Shown here one piece after another: positions 23,046 to 35,010 of a stretch of DNA of 64,000 bases. The notes beneath the pieces are model-generated. The model saw nothing but the letters and a program-made list of their open reading frames with translations. It was not told where the DNA came from and searched no databases. The position numbers and the translations under genes are program-made. The number at the start of each line of letters is the position of its first letter. The stretch's first letter is position 1. Source of the DNA: Brachypodius melanocephalos (lineage: Eukaryota > Chordata > Aves > Passeriformes > Pycnonotidae); contig VZSR01001479.1 in assembly GCA_013398615.1 (NCBI GenBank), positions 9,616,564-9,680,563 on the forward strand, read 5' to 3'.

Positions 23046-26000
23046 TGCTGCAAAAAACTCGGTATTTTAATGCAAAAAACCAAAAAGAGACTAAGAGGTC
23101 AAACAATTTTTTTTTTTATCCTGCATAATGATTGTGTGTTTCTTGCTGTTACTGACCAATATGTTGGTGGAAACCTTTGATGATGCCATTCAAAAACAAC
23201 TCAGAAATTACAAGACATTTGCATGCTGGGGAACAAACTTTTCTCATAAGTCATGTGATGTTCAGAGTGCATGGCTAAACTTAGGAGAAGCCCAGTAGGA
23301 AAAAACCCAGCCTTATCCAGGGAAAGCCCTGCTCTGGCCTGAGGCTTAACTGTCTGTGAGCTGGTGAGATTAACCCTACTACAGCTGAAAAAAATGTTCC
23401 TCCTTTAAACACATCTGCCCACCTGATCTGAGAGGCCTCTAGCACTCCAAGAACTTGTATCAGTTTTAAAGCCAAGCAAGTAAAAATTGAAGCCTGAGAA
23501 TCTGGATGTTAGGTATGGGAGATTGCAGTGGGAGGAAAATTGCAATTGCTGCTTATTGGAAATTAGCTGGTATAGGAAGGTGGCTTGCCTAGAAAACACG
23601 TGTATTTCTAACAAACTCTGAAGAGTTTCTCATGCTGACTCATTTGCAGATTAGTTATATGTGTGTGCTGATCAGGAAAGGCTCAGGACCTATTAGTAAA
23701 TTCTCCTTTTATGTAAGCACAGTGTTTTATGTGGTGTTGGATTTGTATTGAGGTTATTTTTTTCTGTGTGTTTTGTTTTCTAACATGGTGTATTTTTATT
23801 TCTAATAGCTGGGTAATACACTTGTCAAACAGAAACCACGGAGTTTATGGCAAACAATGTCGCAAAATACCTAAAGAGAAGTGAGGAAGGGTGTTAAAGT
23901 TACAGCAATATACGGAAAGCTGCTGTTGGAGCTCTCAGCAGTGGATGTGATCCTTGACTATTAGTGGAAGCAGGGAGGTTATTCTTGTTTGAGTCTTGCA
24001 TTCAGCTTCTGGTGCCTGTACTCGAAGATGCACAACAAAGAATTTCTAAGATACAGACCCAACTTAAATCTGCTTAGTGTTTCTCAGTAAACAAAGCAGT
24101 AACTTGATTACTGTGCATAGCTGCACACTGATAATGGGAGACAATTCAGATCTGTTTCACTTACTGGCAGAAGAAAGGAAATATTCAGTGGCTAGACATT
24201 GGTCCTGAGACAGCTGCTAAGAATTCAAACAACAAGAAGGGCTTATGCAGATAGCTACATCATGACCTGTTCCTAATCATTGAGATATGCTTTCATCTAG
24301 CTCGGATAAATTGTTGGGCTGAGCAGGAGGAGATGATTGAACAAAGATGACTGGAGGTGCTGATAATATGTGCAGTTCAGCATTAAGGCAATAGTTTTTG
24401 ATGCTTAGGCTCTGTGGTTTGACCTGACTTCTCCACGGATGGTGTAGCCAGTTACTCTCGGAAGTTCTTGCTACTGACATTCCTGTGAACATGTGCTCAG
24501 GCATACCAGAAAGTGTCATTTCTGGATTCCTGGCTGATCCCTTGCTCTAGGCAATGTGGAACTGAGTGCAGGGCAGGGAAGGAATGTCCGCTGTCGGATT
24601 CTACCTTCCCCTGGAATTTGGAGAGTAATCTCCTGCTAAGGTCGTTCAAGTGTATTTCAGAAGCAATTCCCGAAGTTGCACTCATCGTGGGTATTCATGG
24701 AATCTTAGACTGCCTTTCCTATTTTTGTTTCCTTGGATATGCCCTCATTTTACCCAAGGACTGATATGCCTTAATATAGCTGAAGTTTTTGTATTTGATA
24801 GGGGATATATTTTTACTTACATCCTGTGAAACTGTATAGGAATTGCACAGGTCTATAAGCAGATTCAATGTTTTTTTAAACATATGCATAAACTTTTAGG
24901 AACTGTTTTATTTACTGATACCATAACTTTAGTTAAAAGCCCATCAATTAAGTGAAACACTTTATTGGATCTGAAGGAATTTTATTGCATTCCTAAAATG
25001 TCTTTTGAGTGATATTCAGTGTGTGTGTGTATGCATATAGAGAAACAGAGACAACTACAACACAGTAGTTGTCCACAGTATGGAGGCATCTTGCCATCAG
25101 ATTAGCTTCATTTCTTTTCTGGTTTGTTGTCTTTCTGTTTGCCAGAAGTGCTTGCTGTGTCCTTGGTCAGCATATTTACACACATGTCCTTTCAGTTCCT
25201 AACAGCACCTTCTCTGAACAATCTGTTCCTTTTGTGGCAGTGCAGGTGTACTCAGGTGTCTGCACTGTGCAAACCAAGACAGCAGGGGGGGGAAATAGAG
25301 GGTAGGGGTGGGGAACTTAGGAGCCCTGCCAGCTCTCAAAGCAGTTCTGAGTTGAGTAAAGCCCAAGAACTGGTAGTTCTCTCTGCCTGACTGCTGCAGT
25401 TCTGTGTCAAGCACTATGGGAGCTGCTCTTGCTTCACACACACCCAGGTGCCTCCAAGGACACAACCCGAGATGCTGAGCAAAAGCAGACTTGCCCAGAA
25501 CCTTGGCATTTTCACCTCCTGAGCAGAGACTGACTGAGACAAAAACACTTCTGGAAATCAGAGGAAAGCTGAGTGTTACAGGCTTTTCTAGCAAGGCATA
25601 TAATGTTGCAGTTACCCTCTCCCCCTGTGAATCTTTAAGCCTGGTGCTGTTTTGTGTCACTAGGAAACAAGCCTATCTTAGTGACCCCTGATAGTTCCTG
25701 AGTAGTTTGTCCTCCAAGGAACAGGTCTCTGCCAAACAGCAGCTGCTCAAACTCACTAATGAAGTCACAGATTGCTGCATTTCATTGAGCAGTCATCCCA
25801 GATCTGCACTTCAGAAAGCTGCTCTACTCTGCTGGTTGTCAGCTGAGAAATAGGAAGCATTTCTTTGGTGTTCTTATTTGCTTTTAGGATAAAGTCTTTA
25901 TCTCTTGCTTGCCCACCTCCAAGTGATGCTGTCAAAAATGAGGACAGCTTGGTTGTATGTTAATGAAATTTGCACTTAGCTTCAGCCTCCTGATCCAAGG

Positions 26001-28900
26001 ATCTTAGATAAGGTAAAAGCAGGATTCAGTGAATCTTGAGAGAAAAGTCTTTCTGAGGTTAGAAAGAGCCTATAACAATGCCTTAAACACTTTAGTCTGC
26101 TGGACACCTCACTGTAGTAAAAAGCTGATTTTTCTTTTTGTCAGAGCTGAACCAGTGACCCAGTAGAGCAGTCAAGGAGCTACTGAAACTGTTTTATTGT
26201 ATAGATAAAAAACTTAGCCCATAGCCACTTCACAGTCTTAAAAATCATCCTTTTTCCCTATAGATAAGGAGTCTTATATTCATGAGTTCTCCAGAAGTCT
26301 TTTAACACTTTGATTACTAAAAGCAATTGTTTGGAAGGTTTTTTTCATGGGCATCAATGGTGAGTACAAAGCTCCAAGCAGGATAGGATAAAATAAGAGA
26401 CTTGTGTGGGTTGGCTGATTTAAAATACCTTTGCTCAACAGTTTTAAGTATGTGGCTTGCTGGCAATCCATTTTATAGAGCCCTTCCTTGCTTCCTAGAA
26501 GCTCTAAATTTAGGAATGCAGTTAATATGAAATTAAGAGCTGTCCATGCTTAACATACAGCTAACTATGGAGAAACCCCAAGGGGTAGCAGTTGAGCTGG
26601 AAGAGACTGGGATAAATATAAACTGAACGTGATGTGGATGGATGGACTCTGCCAAACATGGTGGGTGAATCTTCAGGGAACAGTTTCATGCTTCACTTGG
26701 CACCGTCTAGGTGTGTGGCAGTGCTGAAAAGGGACTCTCTCTTGTGCTTACTCCTGACTCCAGCTTTGCTCTTTGCATCAGATTGTGAGTTTATCCACTT
26801 AAAACTGTTCCATTTGGCTTGAGTGCTTTTTCAGCTGGTTTGTCTTGTCTGACTGTAGAGTGACTTGGTCAATGCAGAAAGGTGCTGGGGAAGATGTGTG
26901 GTGTATCCTGGAAGTAACAGTGAGCTGCTGGGCAGGCTGACTGTGCAGCTGCAGTGCATTTCTGTATTTAACAGGAGTCTGGAGGAGACAGTGTGTTCAT
27001 GTGCATCTGAACTGTGCCTTTTCTGCCTGGGCAGCTGGAGAGGGCAGAGAGCACTGCAGGAGCTCCCAGTCTGGCCTTCCTGGCTGCTCTGAGTCACGGC
27101 CCACGGGTGAGTGAGGGGACAGAAGGGAAGGAAGGAATGCCCTTTGGAGCAGTGGCTGGGGCCAAGCCTGTGTGAGTGGCAGTCTCTGCTCTGCAGCAGG
27201 TGAGACATGCTTGAGGATGTCCTGATTTGCCAGCAGTCCATGTGGGCAGCAGCTCACATTGATGGCTTCTGACTCGCCTTGTTTGATGAAGTCCCAAGGT
27301 ATGCAGAGGTCTGATTTCACCTATTGCATTTTATACCAGTGATATTCCTACATGGACACTTACAAATTCTAGGCTTTTATCCCTTAGCCTGAAATCCATG
27401 GGCACTAGTTGGATGGGTACATATTTGCAGAAATTGGTCTGTGCAAATGGCAGTGTCCAAACCAGATCATTGAGTGAAGTGGATGGAGACCTCTCAGAGC
27501 TGGTCACCCACTTGAGACATAGAGGAAATTTCAGGAGTTGTAATAATTAACAAAAGATACCTGACCTCTTCAGAAGGTCTTTCCCTCATTCCACAAGGGA
27601 GGAGCAAAAAAAATTGTAATTACACAATTAGTGTAATTGTAATTAGGCTAATGATTGCTAATTATCAGTGAAGCTGATATATGTAAGCAGTGAGCTGATC
27701 CTCCCAATGTACAAACTCTAATAGTTTATTTTCTTCATCTCTCTCTGTCACCAGTAGTGAATTGATGTACATTTTCACTCTTGCAGAGGAAAAGGTTTGC
27801 CTGACAGCCTTTGAGCCACTTGAGAGAGATGTAGGAGATTTTGTTGTTTCTCCTGTTGTAAAGGCTTAAGTTTTAGCGTGGACCAAGTCTTTGTGAGTTA
27901 GGTAGGAATTTCTGAGAGTATTAATCCTGACTGCATCTGGGTAGTACAAGCTACATCATAGGTCCACTGGAGAGATTCATATTTCTGTTAGCATGTGTAA
28001 ATTAGGTCAAGAACAAAAGATATACACTGATTTTAATTTTTAGGGCAGTGGGGCAATAAAGATGAACCAGAAGAACAGCTTGAAGGCTGTATGTTTAGTT
28101 GTATTTCTGGTGTTTCAGCCTGACCCTAAAAAAAGCACCCAATTGTGTTGGTTTTCCTATTTAAAACAAAACCAGGTAACAACAACCCCCAAACACCTAA
28201 TTCTTTGTTTTGCTGTTCAGAGTTTTAGGAATTCATTATGGTCATACAAAATATTGTTCTGTTTTGTGGAGGGGGTATTTTTTTCTTTTTGTATATGAAA
28301 AAGGGGGGCACAACCCTCATGACTCTTAACTGTTGCAATGCCTCCAGTAGTTCAGTTTGGCAAGATAACAAAACCAGTGCAGAACTTAAAAGGTAATTAA
28401 TGTTTGTGAGAAAAAAAATATTTTTAAATGCCATGCTGATGAACCAATTTTTCTTTTTTTTTTTTTTTTAATTGAAGCTTTTTTCAACAAAAAACAGTGT
28501 TGCAGATCAGGTACTCATGTTCAGGTCTGCCCTTTAGTGATGTGAGTGTACTAAATGGCAGATGGGAATGTTGATGATTCACTGAATATATTTATGTGTC
28601 AACACTACCTCACCAGAAAACAGCTTACCCAGAGGGATATGGAACTTAAAATTTGTTTTCAGCGAAGCCTGCTCTGTAGTACAAATACAGTGAGCTCTTG
28701 CTGTGAGAAGACAGATGGGAGTGCCCTCTGTGGTGCCTGTCTAATCACCTGAGAGGTGCCTTTGTGCTGCCCTTTGTGCTTTCTGGGCACTGCCCTTCCA
28801 GTCATGGCTAATAACAGCACTTAGAGGCTGTGCTGGTTTGGACATCCACTGCCAAGTCAGCCCCTCTTCACCTGTGATGTGGTTTTTCTGATTCCTGAGT
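23046..28900. other. Intergenic region after INTS7, no recognised gene
   Basis: Unique, AT-rich sequence. It has a short TG repeat near 25018 and a homeodomain-like AATTA cluster at 27612-27660. Open frames in it (for example 25199-25660 on the - strand) have no recognisable product and no supporting splice sites. Confidence 0.5.
27612..27660. promoter_or_regulatory. Cluster of TAATTA/AATTA sites with a short palindrome
   Basis: Within ~50 bp there are at least five ATTA/TAAT cores, including AATTACAC-AATTA-GTGTAATT (27618-27638), a perfect 8-bp inverted repeat with a 5-nt spacer. ATTA cores are the binding motif of many homeodomain proteins. A regulatory role is only inferred. Confidence 0.25.
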
Positions 28901-28906
28901 TCTCAC

Positions 28907-29079
28907 CTCTATGTGACCACTTATCTCCTTGTGGCAGAGATGAAAATATTCTCTGCTATGAAAAACTGCTGGGAGCTTGACATCCTCTTCCTGCTGTAAA
29001 TCTTTGACCACTTCCAGCAGCTCCAAGGCATCCCAGGGAGAAGTTGGCATTGACCACCCCAAATACTCCGCTATGCAAT
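28907..29079 (-). other. Exon-like block, unrecognised protein
   Basis: On the - strand, an acceptor TTTATTCAG is followed by 173 nt (2 nt plus 57 codons, no stop) and a donor GAG|GTGAGA. The peptide begins CIAEYLGWSMPTSPWDAL and continues with a charged helical stretch (LLEVVKDLQQEEDVKL) and HLCHKEISGHIE. Codon use is strongly GNN/ANN-first, as in real exons. I do not recognise the family, and no complete gene model could be built around it. It may be an exon of an unrecognised gene, a remnant, or chance. Confidence 0.3.
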
Positions 29080-29251
29080 CTGAATAAATTCGAAAAATGC
29101 CACTTTTAATCTCTTAAGCTTTTACATCCAGCTGCTTCTCTACAATCATGATAGCCATAAATCATGTTTAGCCTAATCTCATTCCTCATTTTTATGACTC
29201 TAGGAAGTGTGGCTTAAAAAAATAAGTTTAAAAAGAGCCAAATGGTCAGTA

Positions 29252-29295
29252 AAATCTGTCCTTCCAAAAAAAAAAAAAAAAAATCTGTCTTTCCA
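29252..29295 (+). repeat. Poly(A) tract bracketed by a 15-bp direct repeat
   Basis: AAATCTGTCCTTCCA (29252-29266), 14 A residues, then AAATCTGTCTTTCCA (29281-29295). The two copies differ at one base. The layout resembles a target-site duplication around an insertion that is only poly(A). Confidence 0.6.
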
Positions 29296-31175
29296 ACAGT
29301 TTTGTTAGGCAATTCAATTAGGTTTGGTTTGACCTTCAAATGCTCACCCTTGCTGGCCTGTGCCTGACACTTTGCCATTCAAGGAGTAAAGGATTATCAG
29401 CACAGGAACTTAACAATAGTTTTACAAGCCGAGTGGCTGCCACGCCATCCTGTGTGTGGGACTTGGGCAGCACCCGTGTGACGTGCAGTTGGCAAAAGTG
29501 GATGGCAAATTAGCAATTTAAAAATTTATCACTGTAATTATCACCTGTTTTATTTCCTCATCTCCGCCCTTTGGAAGAGATAAAAAACCCCAGCATCCTC
29601 TGGTTGTGCTCACAGAAATGATTACAAGTAATGACATTATTTACTTAGTGCACTGGAGTATAGAAATACTGAGATCACATGTAAATAAAAACATAACACA
29701 TTTTGTCCTTTATTTTTCCTTCAGGAAGACTTTGCCCTGTGCTGTAAAGAAGCTGTGGAGCCTGGGTTAGTCACAGCAGCTCAGCTGTTTGAGCAGTGAT
29801 TCCTCTGTACCGTTCTTAGTTCTAGCTGTGGTGTTGACAATGAAAATCTGACAGCTGAAGGACAGAGGTGGAAAGGACTTTGTCCAGCAAGAGAGCAGCA
29901 AGCTACAGCTGTGCTGCCTGAGAAATAATTTGTTCAACAGTGATTTGATTACTCAACAGTCTACGTGGATTCACGAGCCATTCACAGGAATAGAGTTTCT
30001 AAACAGAATGTAGACAAAAGTTTCCTTTAATGTAGGACAAATCCCTGTAATGCTGTAGTAGGGTTGATGCAGGGTACAAGATCTCAGCCATAGTTCTGTG
30101 TTGGACTGCTGTTAAAATGAGGTGCATAATTCATGCTTAGCACAGGCAGTTGAGACCATGACTCATTTGTGCCTCTCTAAAATATTAAACTTCCAGGCCA
30201 CTTCAATTACAAGCCTGGCAAGACATAAAACCTGATACAGTAAAATATTTATCTGTGTTATCCAGGCAATGGCAAAAGAATCCAGTCATTACAAAGAATG
30301 CTACTTGTGATTAATTATTTAATTAGTTTCTTCAATCGTTTTGGCTACCTAGGAGTAGAAGGAGCTGCAGTTGCATGGACATTTCACTTACTAAAGTATT
30401 TTGGAGATGCATGAAAGCTTTGTATCTTCAGGAATATAAACCTTTAAAGTATTTGTGCATGTGTAAGCAACTGTTACACTGCAGGAGGGTAGAAGATAAG
30501 AGAAACTGAACAAACTTACACATCTGTTACAGCAAAGATTAAAGACTAATTCTAAAAGAGAATCTGAAAAAGATCTCGAGATATTTGAGTTTTGAGGAGG
30601 GGGAAATACTAACAATGCATTTAATAAATGCACTCAAATAGCACTTGTTAAATTATGAAGCTCTACTGATTAAAAACTGATTTAAATGTTTTGATGATTA
30701 GGGCTAATGTAACAGAATGAGTGCTCCTGAATTGCTAAAACAAGAACCTTGTCCATGAGCATTCTTTTTAATCTAGCTGGTTAGCAATAGCTAGATTTTA
30801 CATGCATTGTGTCACAGATTCAAAATTCAATTTTTTGTGTTTATGCAGGCAGCCCTGTTGAGCTTTGTTTGCAGACAACAGATGTTGTACTTAGCAGTGG
30901 ACTTTGCCTGGAACTGAATGCATGCAAATGGCTCTATATGTGAAACTGTAGAATGCACTTAAAAATCTGAGTGTTCCAGCTCATGTTTCCCTGCATAATG
31001 AAGTCACTGACTAGCGTGACCAGATTATAAAAAGTCATCTTTGGTGTTTATGTAATACCTAGGTTCAGCTGAACTATTTTTAATCAGGAATTCATATTGT
31101 TTATCTTGTATGTTCATTTGTATCCTTTCATCATGCCTGCATACATTGTGATGACCTTTTGTGGAAACCCTGCAG

Positions 31176-31285
31176 GATTTTTATAACAGTTCAGCTGAAA
31201 TCCGATGTGAACTCGATCAGCTGTTACAGGCTGGGAAGGATCTCAGCCACACAGCTCACAGGGTGAAGAGCTGCTGTGAACAAGG
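31176..31285 (+). other. Exon-like coiled-coil block, unrecognised protein
   Basis: The acceptor CCTGCAG precedes 36 open codons plus two bases, with GTACAG as a possible donor. The peptide starts DFYNSSAEIRCELDQLL and looks like an amphipathic helix of the spectrin-repeat kind. A second block at 31908-31993 starts in the compatible phase. No known gene was recognised. Confidence 0.25.
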
Positions 31286-31494
31286 GTACAGAGAGTTTTT
31301 CTTGATACCCATTGCTTTTCTACTGGAACAGAATGTTAATCCATTTATTTTGTACGGATATTTAATTTTTCATCTGTATTTAAAGGTGGCGACCAGAGAC
31401 TGTAGGGTTTTGGCAGCTGCTGATCTCTGAGCTGCAGCATTGCAAGACTAAAATTGCAAGTCAATGTTTTTATCTTTTTGCTTTGATCATAAAG

Positions 31495-31837
31495 TCAAGT
31501 AGTGGTGTATTCTAAGGCCTCTGGCAAATACTCCTCTGGTGAAGAATGACTGCTCCTGGGTGTGTTGGTTACAGTAGTGATTTGCAAATCTTCCTGACTT
31601 TCTGCAGTGGTTAAGGCTTCTTCAGAGTCTATTACATAGTGTATTTGAGCAATCTCGATCAACGTTTTTCCCTGCAATCTGTTGCCCTGATTCTGCAAAT
31701 TCACAAGTGGATTCTACTCAGTTCTGTCTTCATTCAGCTGCTAGCTTGCACTTTTTCATCCATCTCAAGACATAATCCACAGCTTCTAACACGTCATCCT
31801 GCACAGCAGCGCTTGCACCCAGTCCTTCCAAATGTAC
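31495..31837 (-). other. Two coding-like - strand blocks in different frames
   Basis: 31837-31730 follows an ATTAG acceptor and reads VHLEGLGASAAVQDDVLE and on to a TGA stop. 31704-31495 is open in another frame, with segments such as EIAQIHYVIDSEEALTT. Both have codon use like true exons, but the frame change and intervening stops mean they do not form one intact ORF. Possibly remnants of a decayed gene; possibly chance. Confidence 0.2.
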
Positions 31838-31907
31838 CTAATGATTCTTTCTGTAACTCCCTGAAGTTGTCTTTGCAAAAGTTGTGATGCTTGTGAGTTT
31901 CTGTCAG

Positions 31908-31993
31908 AGAGGAGGAGGAGCAGAACGAGCTGGGCAATGCTGTGCATGAGTGTGTGGTGGGGCAGCAGCACAGATCACCCTGGCTGCTTTACG
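31908..31993 (+). other. Exon-like block in phase with 31176-31285
   Basis: The acceptor TTCTGTCAG is followed by one base and 28 open codons (EEEEQNELGNAVHECVV at the start) and ends at TACG|GTCAGT. The single leading base completes the split codon left by the block ending at 31285. Low confidence. Confidence 0.2.
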
Positions 31994-34636
31994 GTCAGTG
32001 GCAGCCTCTGTGTCAGGGCTGTCCCTTCCTTGCTCACCTTTCACAGGGAAAACTTAGTGGCCAGGAGCAAGTGTGAAGGTGTCTGGCAGCATAATGAATG
32101 GCAGAGATGCCTCACCTGGAATGTGAGCCTTTCTGCTGTAGATTTGGACTTGTGTAATTTATGTTTGCTCGCAGTCCCAGATGCTGCTGCTGCCGTCTAG
32201 GAGAGCGGAGCCCAGGGAATGTTTTTGTGCACTCCTCTAATGACTGATGTTGGTTTAGGTTTGGGGTTGGTTGGCTAGGGGTGTTTGTTTGTTTTTTCAT
32301 GTGTACCACATCCTTAGGGGAGAGATGATCAATATTTATGGAATGTAACAACTCCTATACTACCTCCACTTGGAGACAGAAGTTACCACAATAAGAGTGT
32401 GTGTTGTAGGGAGTGGAATGTGCAATATAATTTACATACTCCAAATTACTGGCCTCCACCCCAACCTGAGACAGCAGTAGCTGGTGTGGAACTAGAGGGT
32501 GTCAAGCCTCTGCTTCCATTCCTCCCTGCCTTCAGGAAAGGAAAGAGTTTATCACTGGGCATGGTAGATACTCCTGAAGATGCTGATGTCTGAGACTTTG
32601 CCCTGGCCAGGGCTGCTCCCTGCTAGGTTGTCAGGTGGTAATCTCAGGCACTAGTTAGCCTGGAATTCAAGTACCACCCCGTAGTATGTCCTGTTCCTTT
32701 ACCAGTCAAGCTTGAGAACCCTTACGAACAAGCGGTCACAAATGCAACATAATTTGTTCTTCAACTGTTGTTCATTTTTGTGTTCATCTTTGGTAGCTTT
32801 GCCTTGGTAGGAATGTAACTCAGTCATCACTAGTTATTAACAATGGAAAAGAGGATGCAAGGTTGGGCTTGGGAGGCAAATTCCAAACTACAGAGAAGAG
32901 AACATTAAATACTAGGTTAAATACTCAAGCCTACGCTCTGCTGTATCTAGCTTTTTCTCCAGCATATTACTGCTTTGATCCATACTTACAGTTTGCCAAT
33001 CAAGACACATTTTATGACAAGATAACATTCTACTTATTTTTTCACATTCTTGCTCTGACTGGGACTTTCTACTTCTCTGTAAATGTTTGGCCTAAAAGGT
33101 TTGAATTAATGTCTTCTCTTTAGACAGAAGCTGCCATTTAGAAGTGTTATCTGAAAGACATGCAATTAATTCTTGACCTCAATTAAGTCAGTACACCACT
33201 CTCACAGCTGAGTGTGATAAGCTGTTATGGTTCTATGATACTGAATTTGCTGTGATGTATCATTCAGCATTAATACAAGTCACATCTTGTTTGATAATTT
33301 TTCAGAATCTCAACACATCAGCCTGTTCCGTCTTCTCCTTCCTCCCCCCCTCCAGGTCTCATTATAGCAGCTTCCACTGATGTCCATCAGTCTTGAGAAT
33401 TGTAAGTGGAAGCAAGTGGAAAGATCTGAGTTCTACCCGTAATGAGACTTCATTTATCAATCTTAAAACTGCATTTAATGCAATTTTTCAACCCCCCAAA
33501 GCTGGGGATGGATCCCCACCTGAACAACGTGGTGAGTGTCCTGCTCAGAGCCTCCAGCTTCCATTGGAAACCTTGGGGCCATAGAGTAGGGAGGTGAAAG
33601 CTGGGGCCTTAGAGAAATTTGCATTTCAGACAGAGTGAGATGAGGCATAAAACACTGGTAGGTCAATCAGCCTCAGCCTGGGCCACATTGGATCAAGAAA
33701 GGGGTGTATGGTTCCAGAGGAGCTCAGTGAAACTGGGACTACTGATATTTCTATTTGGAGAAAAAGGGGTAAGAGTTGAGCAATGGTTGAAAGGGTTTTT
33801 ATCTTCCACTTGCATCACTTCTGTTTCTGTTGTGTTTTTACTCTTCAACAACCTTTTTTTTTCCTAAATACATAGTATTACAAAAATAGTATTACAGTTA
33901 CAGCTATCATTAGGAAACTGTGTAATTGTGAAACCTTACTTTAGTTTCCTTCTGCCTTTTTGTTATGAGATTTAGGCTGAACAAATCAAACTATGTAATC
34001 CCTTGTGGTCTGGCTGGATTCATCCATGCCATTAGGATTGCTTTTCTTGGCCACAGTTAACAATAGTGTAATGGATTTTACAACATTTTATTAAGTTGAA
34101 ATGCATCAATAGCACTAATGATAAACAATTGTGGTATTTCAGGAAGAACAATTTCCAGCTCTTACTGCACATGCCAACCTATGGATCTTTTGGGCAGCAC
34201 TTGACTGTGTGACATGAACACAGGGAGTAATTGTCACTTACAAACGTGTTTGTGCTGTGGCACAGACTTAAGGAAGCTGGTCTTGGATGTCTGTGGTAAA
34301 AAAATATAGCAGCATTACTGTCATCTAGATGAAAATTCCCCTTTGACTGATGACTGTTGCCTAAGTCTGTGCTGTTGGCTGGTGTAAATCAGGATAAAGT
34401 GGTTTGGATTGGCTGTGGGGAGGGTGGGAAGGGGCTTTATTGTTGATGCCAATCATAGGACAGAGCATGGTGCCTCCTCTCTTCCTCTCCTTCTGAGCAC
34501 ATTGGGCTTCCCCCTGGCTTAGGATGATAAACTTCATATGAAACTACAGATAAGATGTATAAGGATTTTCTGGAATTCAACCTTCTCCTGCCTCTGTGGA
34601 AAAAAGAAGGCTTCAGTTAAGATCTAATTGTGTCCT

Positions 34637-34970
34637 TGCAGTATTTGAAGGGAACCTACGAGAAAGATGGAGAGGGACATTTTACAAGGGCACATAGTGA
34701 TAGGACAAGAGGGAATGCATTCAAACTGAGAGTAGGTTTAGTTTAGATATTGGGAGGAAATTCTTTACTGTGAAAGGGGTGAGGCACTGGCACAGGCTGC
34801 CCAGAGAAGCTGTGGATGCCCTGTCCCTGGAAGTGTTCAAGGCCAGGTGGGATGGGGCTTGGAGCAATGTGGTCTAGTGGAAGGTGTCCCTGCACAGAGC
34901 AGATGGGTTGGACTAAGTGATCTTTAATGTCCCTTCCAATCAAAGCCATTCCATGATTCTATGATCTTCA
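34637..34970 (+). repeat. CR1 LINE 3' end
   Basis: Sense-strand CR1 tail with the landmarks GGAGGAAATTCTTTACTGTG (near 34752), 'cccagagaagctgtggatgcc' (near 34800), 'ccttccaatcaaagccattcc' (near 34930) and the terminal ATGATTCTATGAT. It is close to the consensus, so fairly young compared with the copy at 61345. Confidence 0.93.
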
Positions 34971-34975
34971 GACAA

Positions 34976-35010
34976 AAAAAAAAAAAACAAAAAAAAAACA
35001 AAAAAAAACC
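34976..35010 (+). repeat. A-rich tract after CR1
   Basis: Runs of A broken by single C residues directly follow the CR1 terminal repeat. CR1 elements do not normally carry a poly(A) tail, so this is probably a separate low-complexity expansion. Confidence 0.7.

Noticed and set aside
25199..25660. 153-codon - strand frame
   Set aside because: Low-information composition, no recognisable domain, and no paired splice sites or promoter signal.
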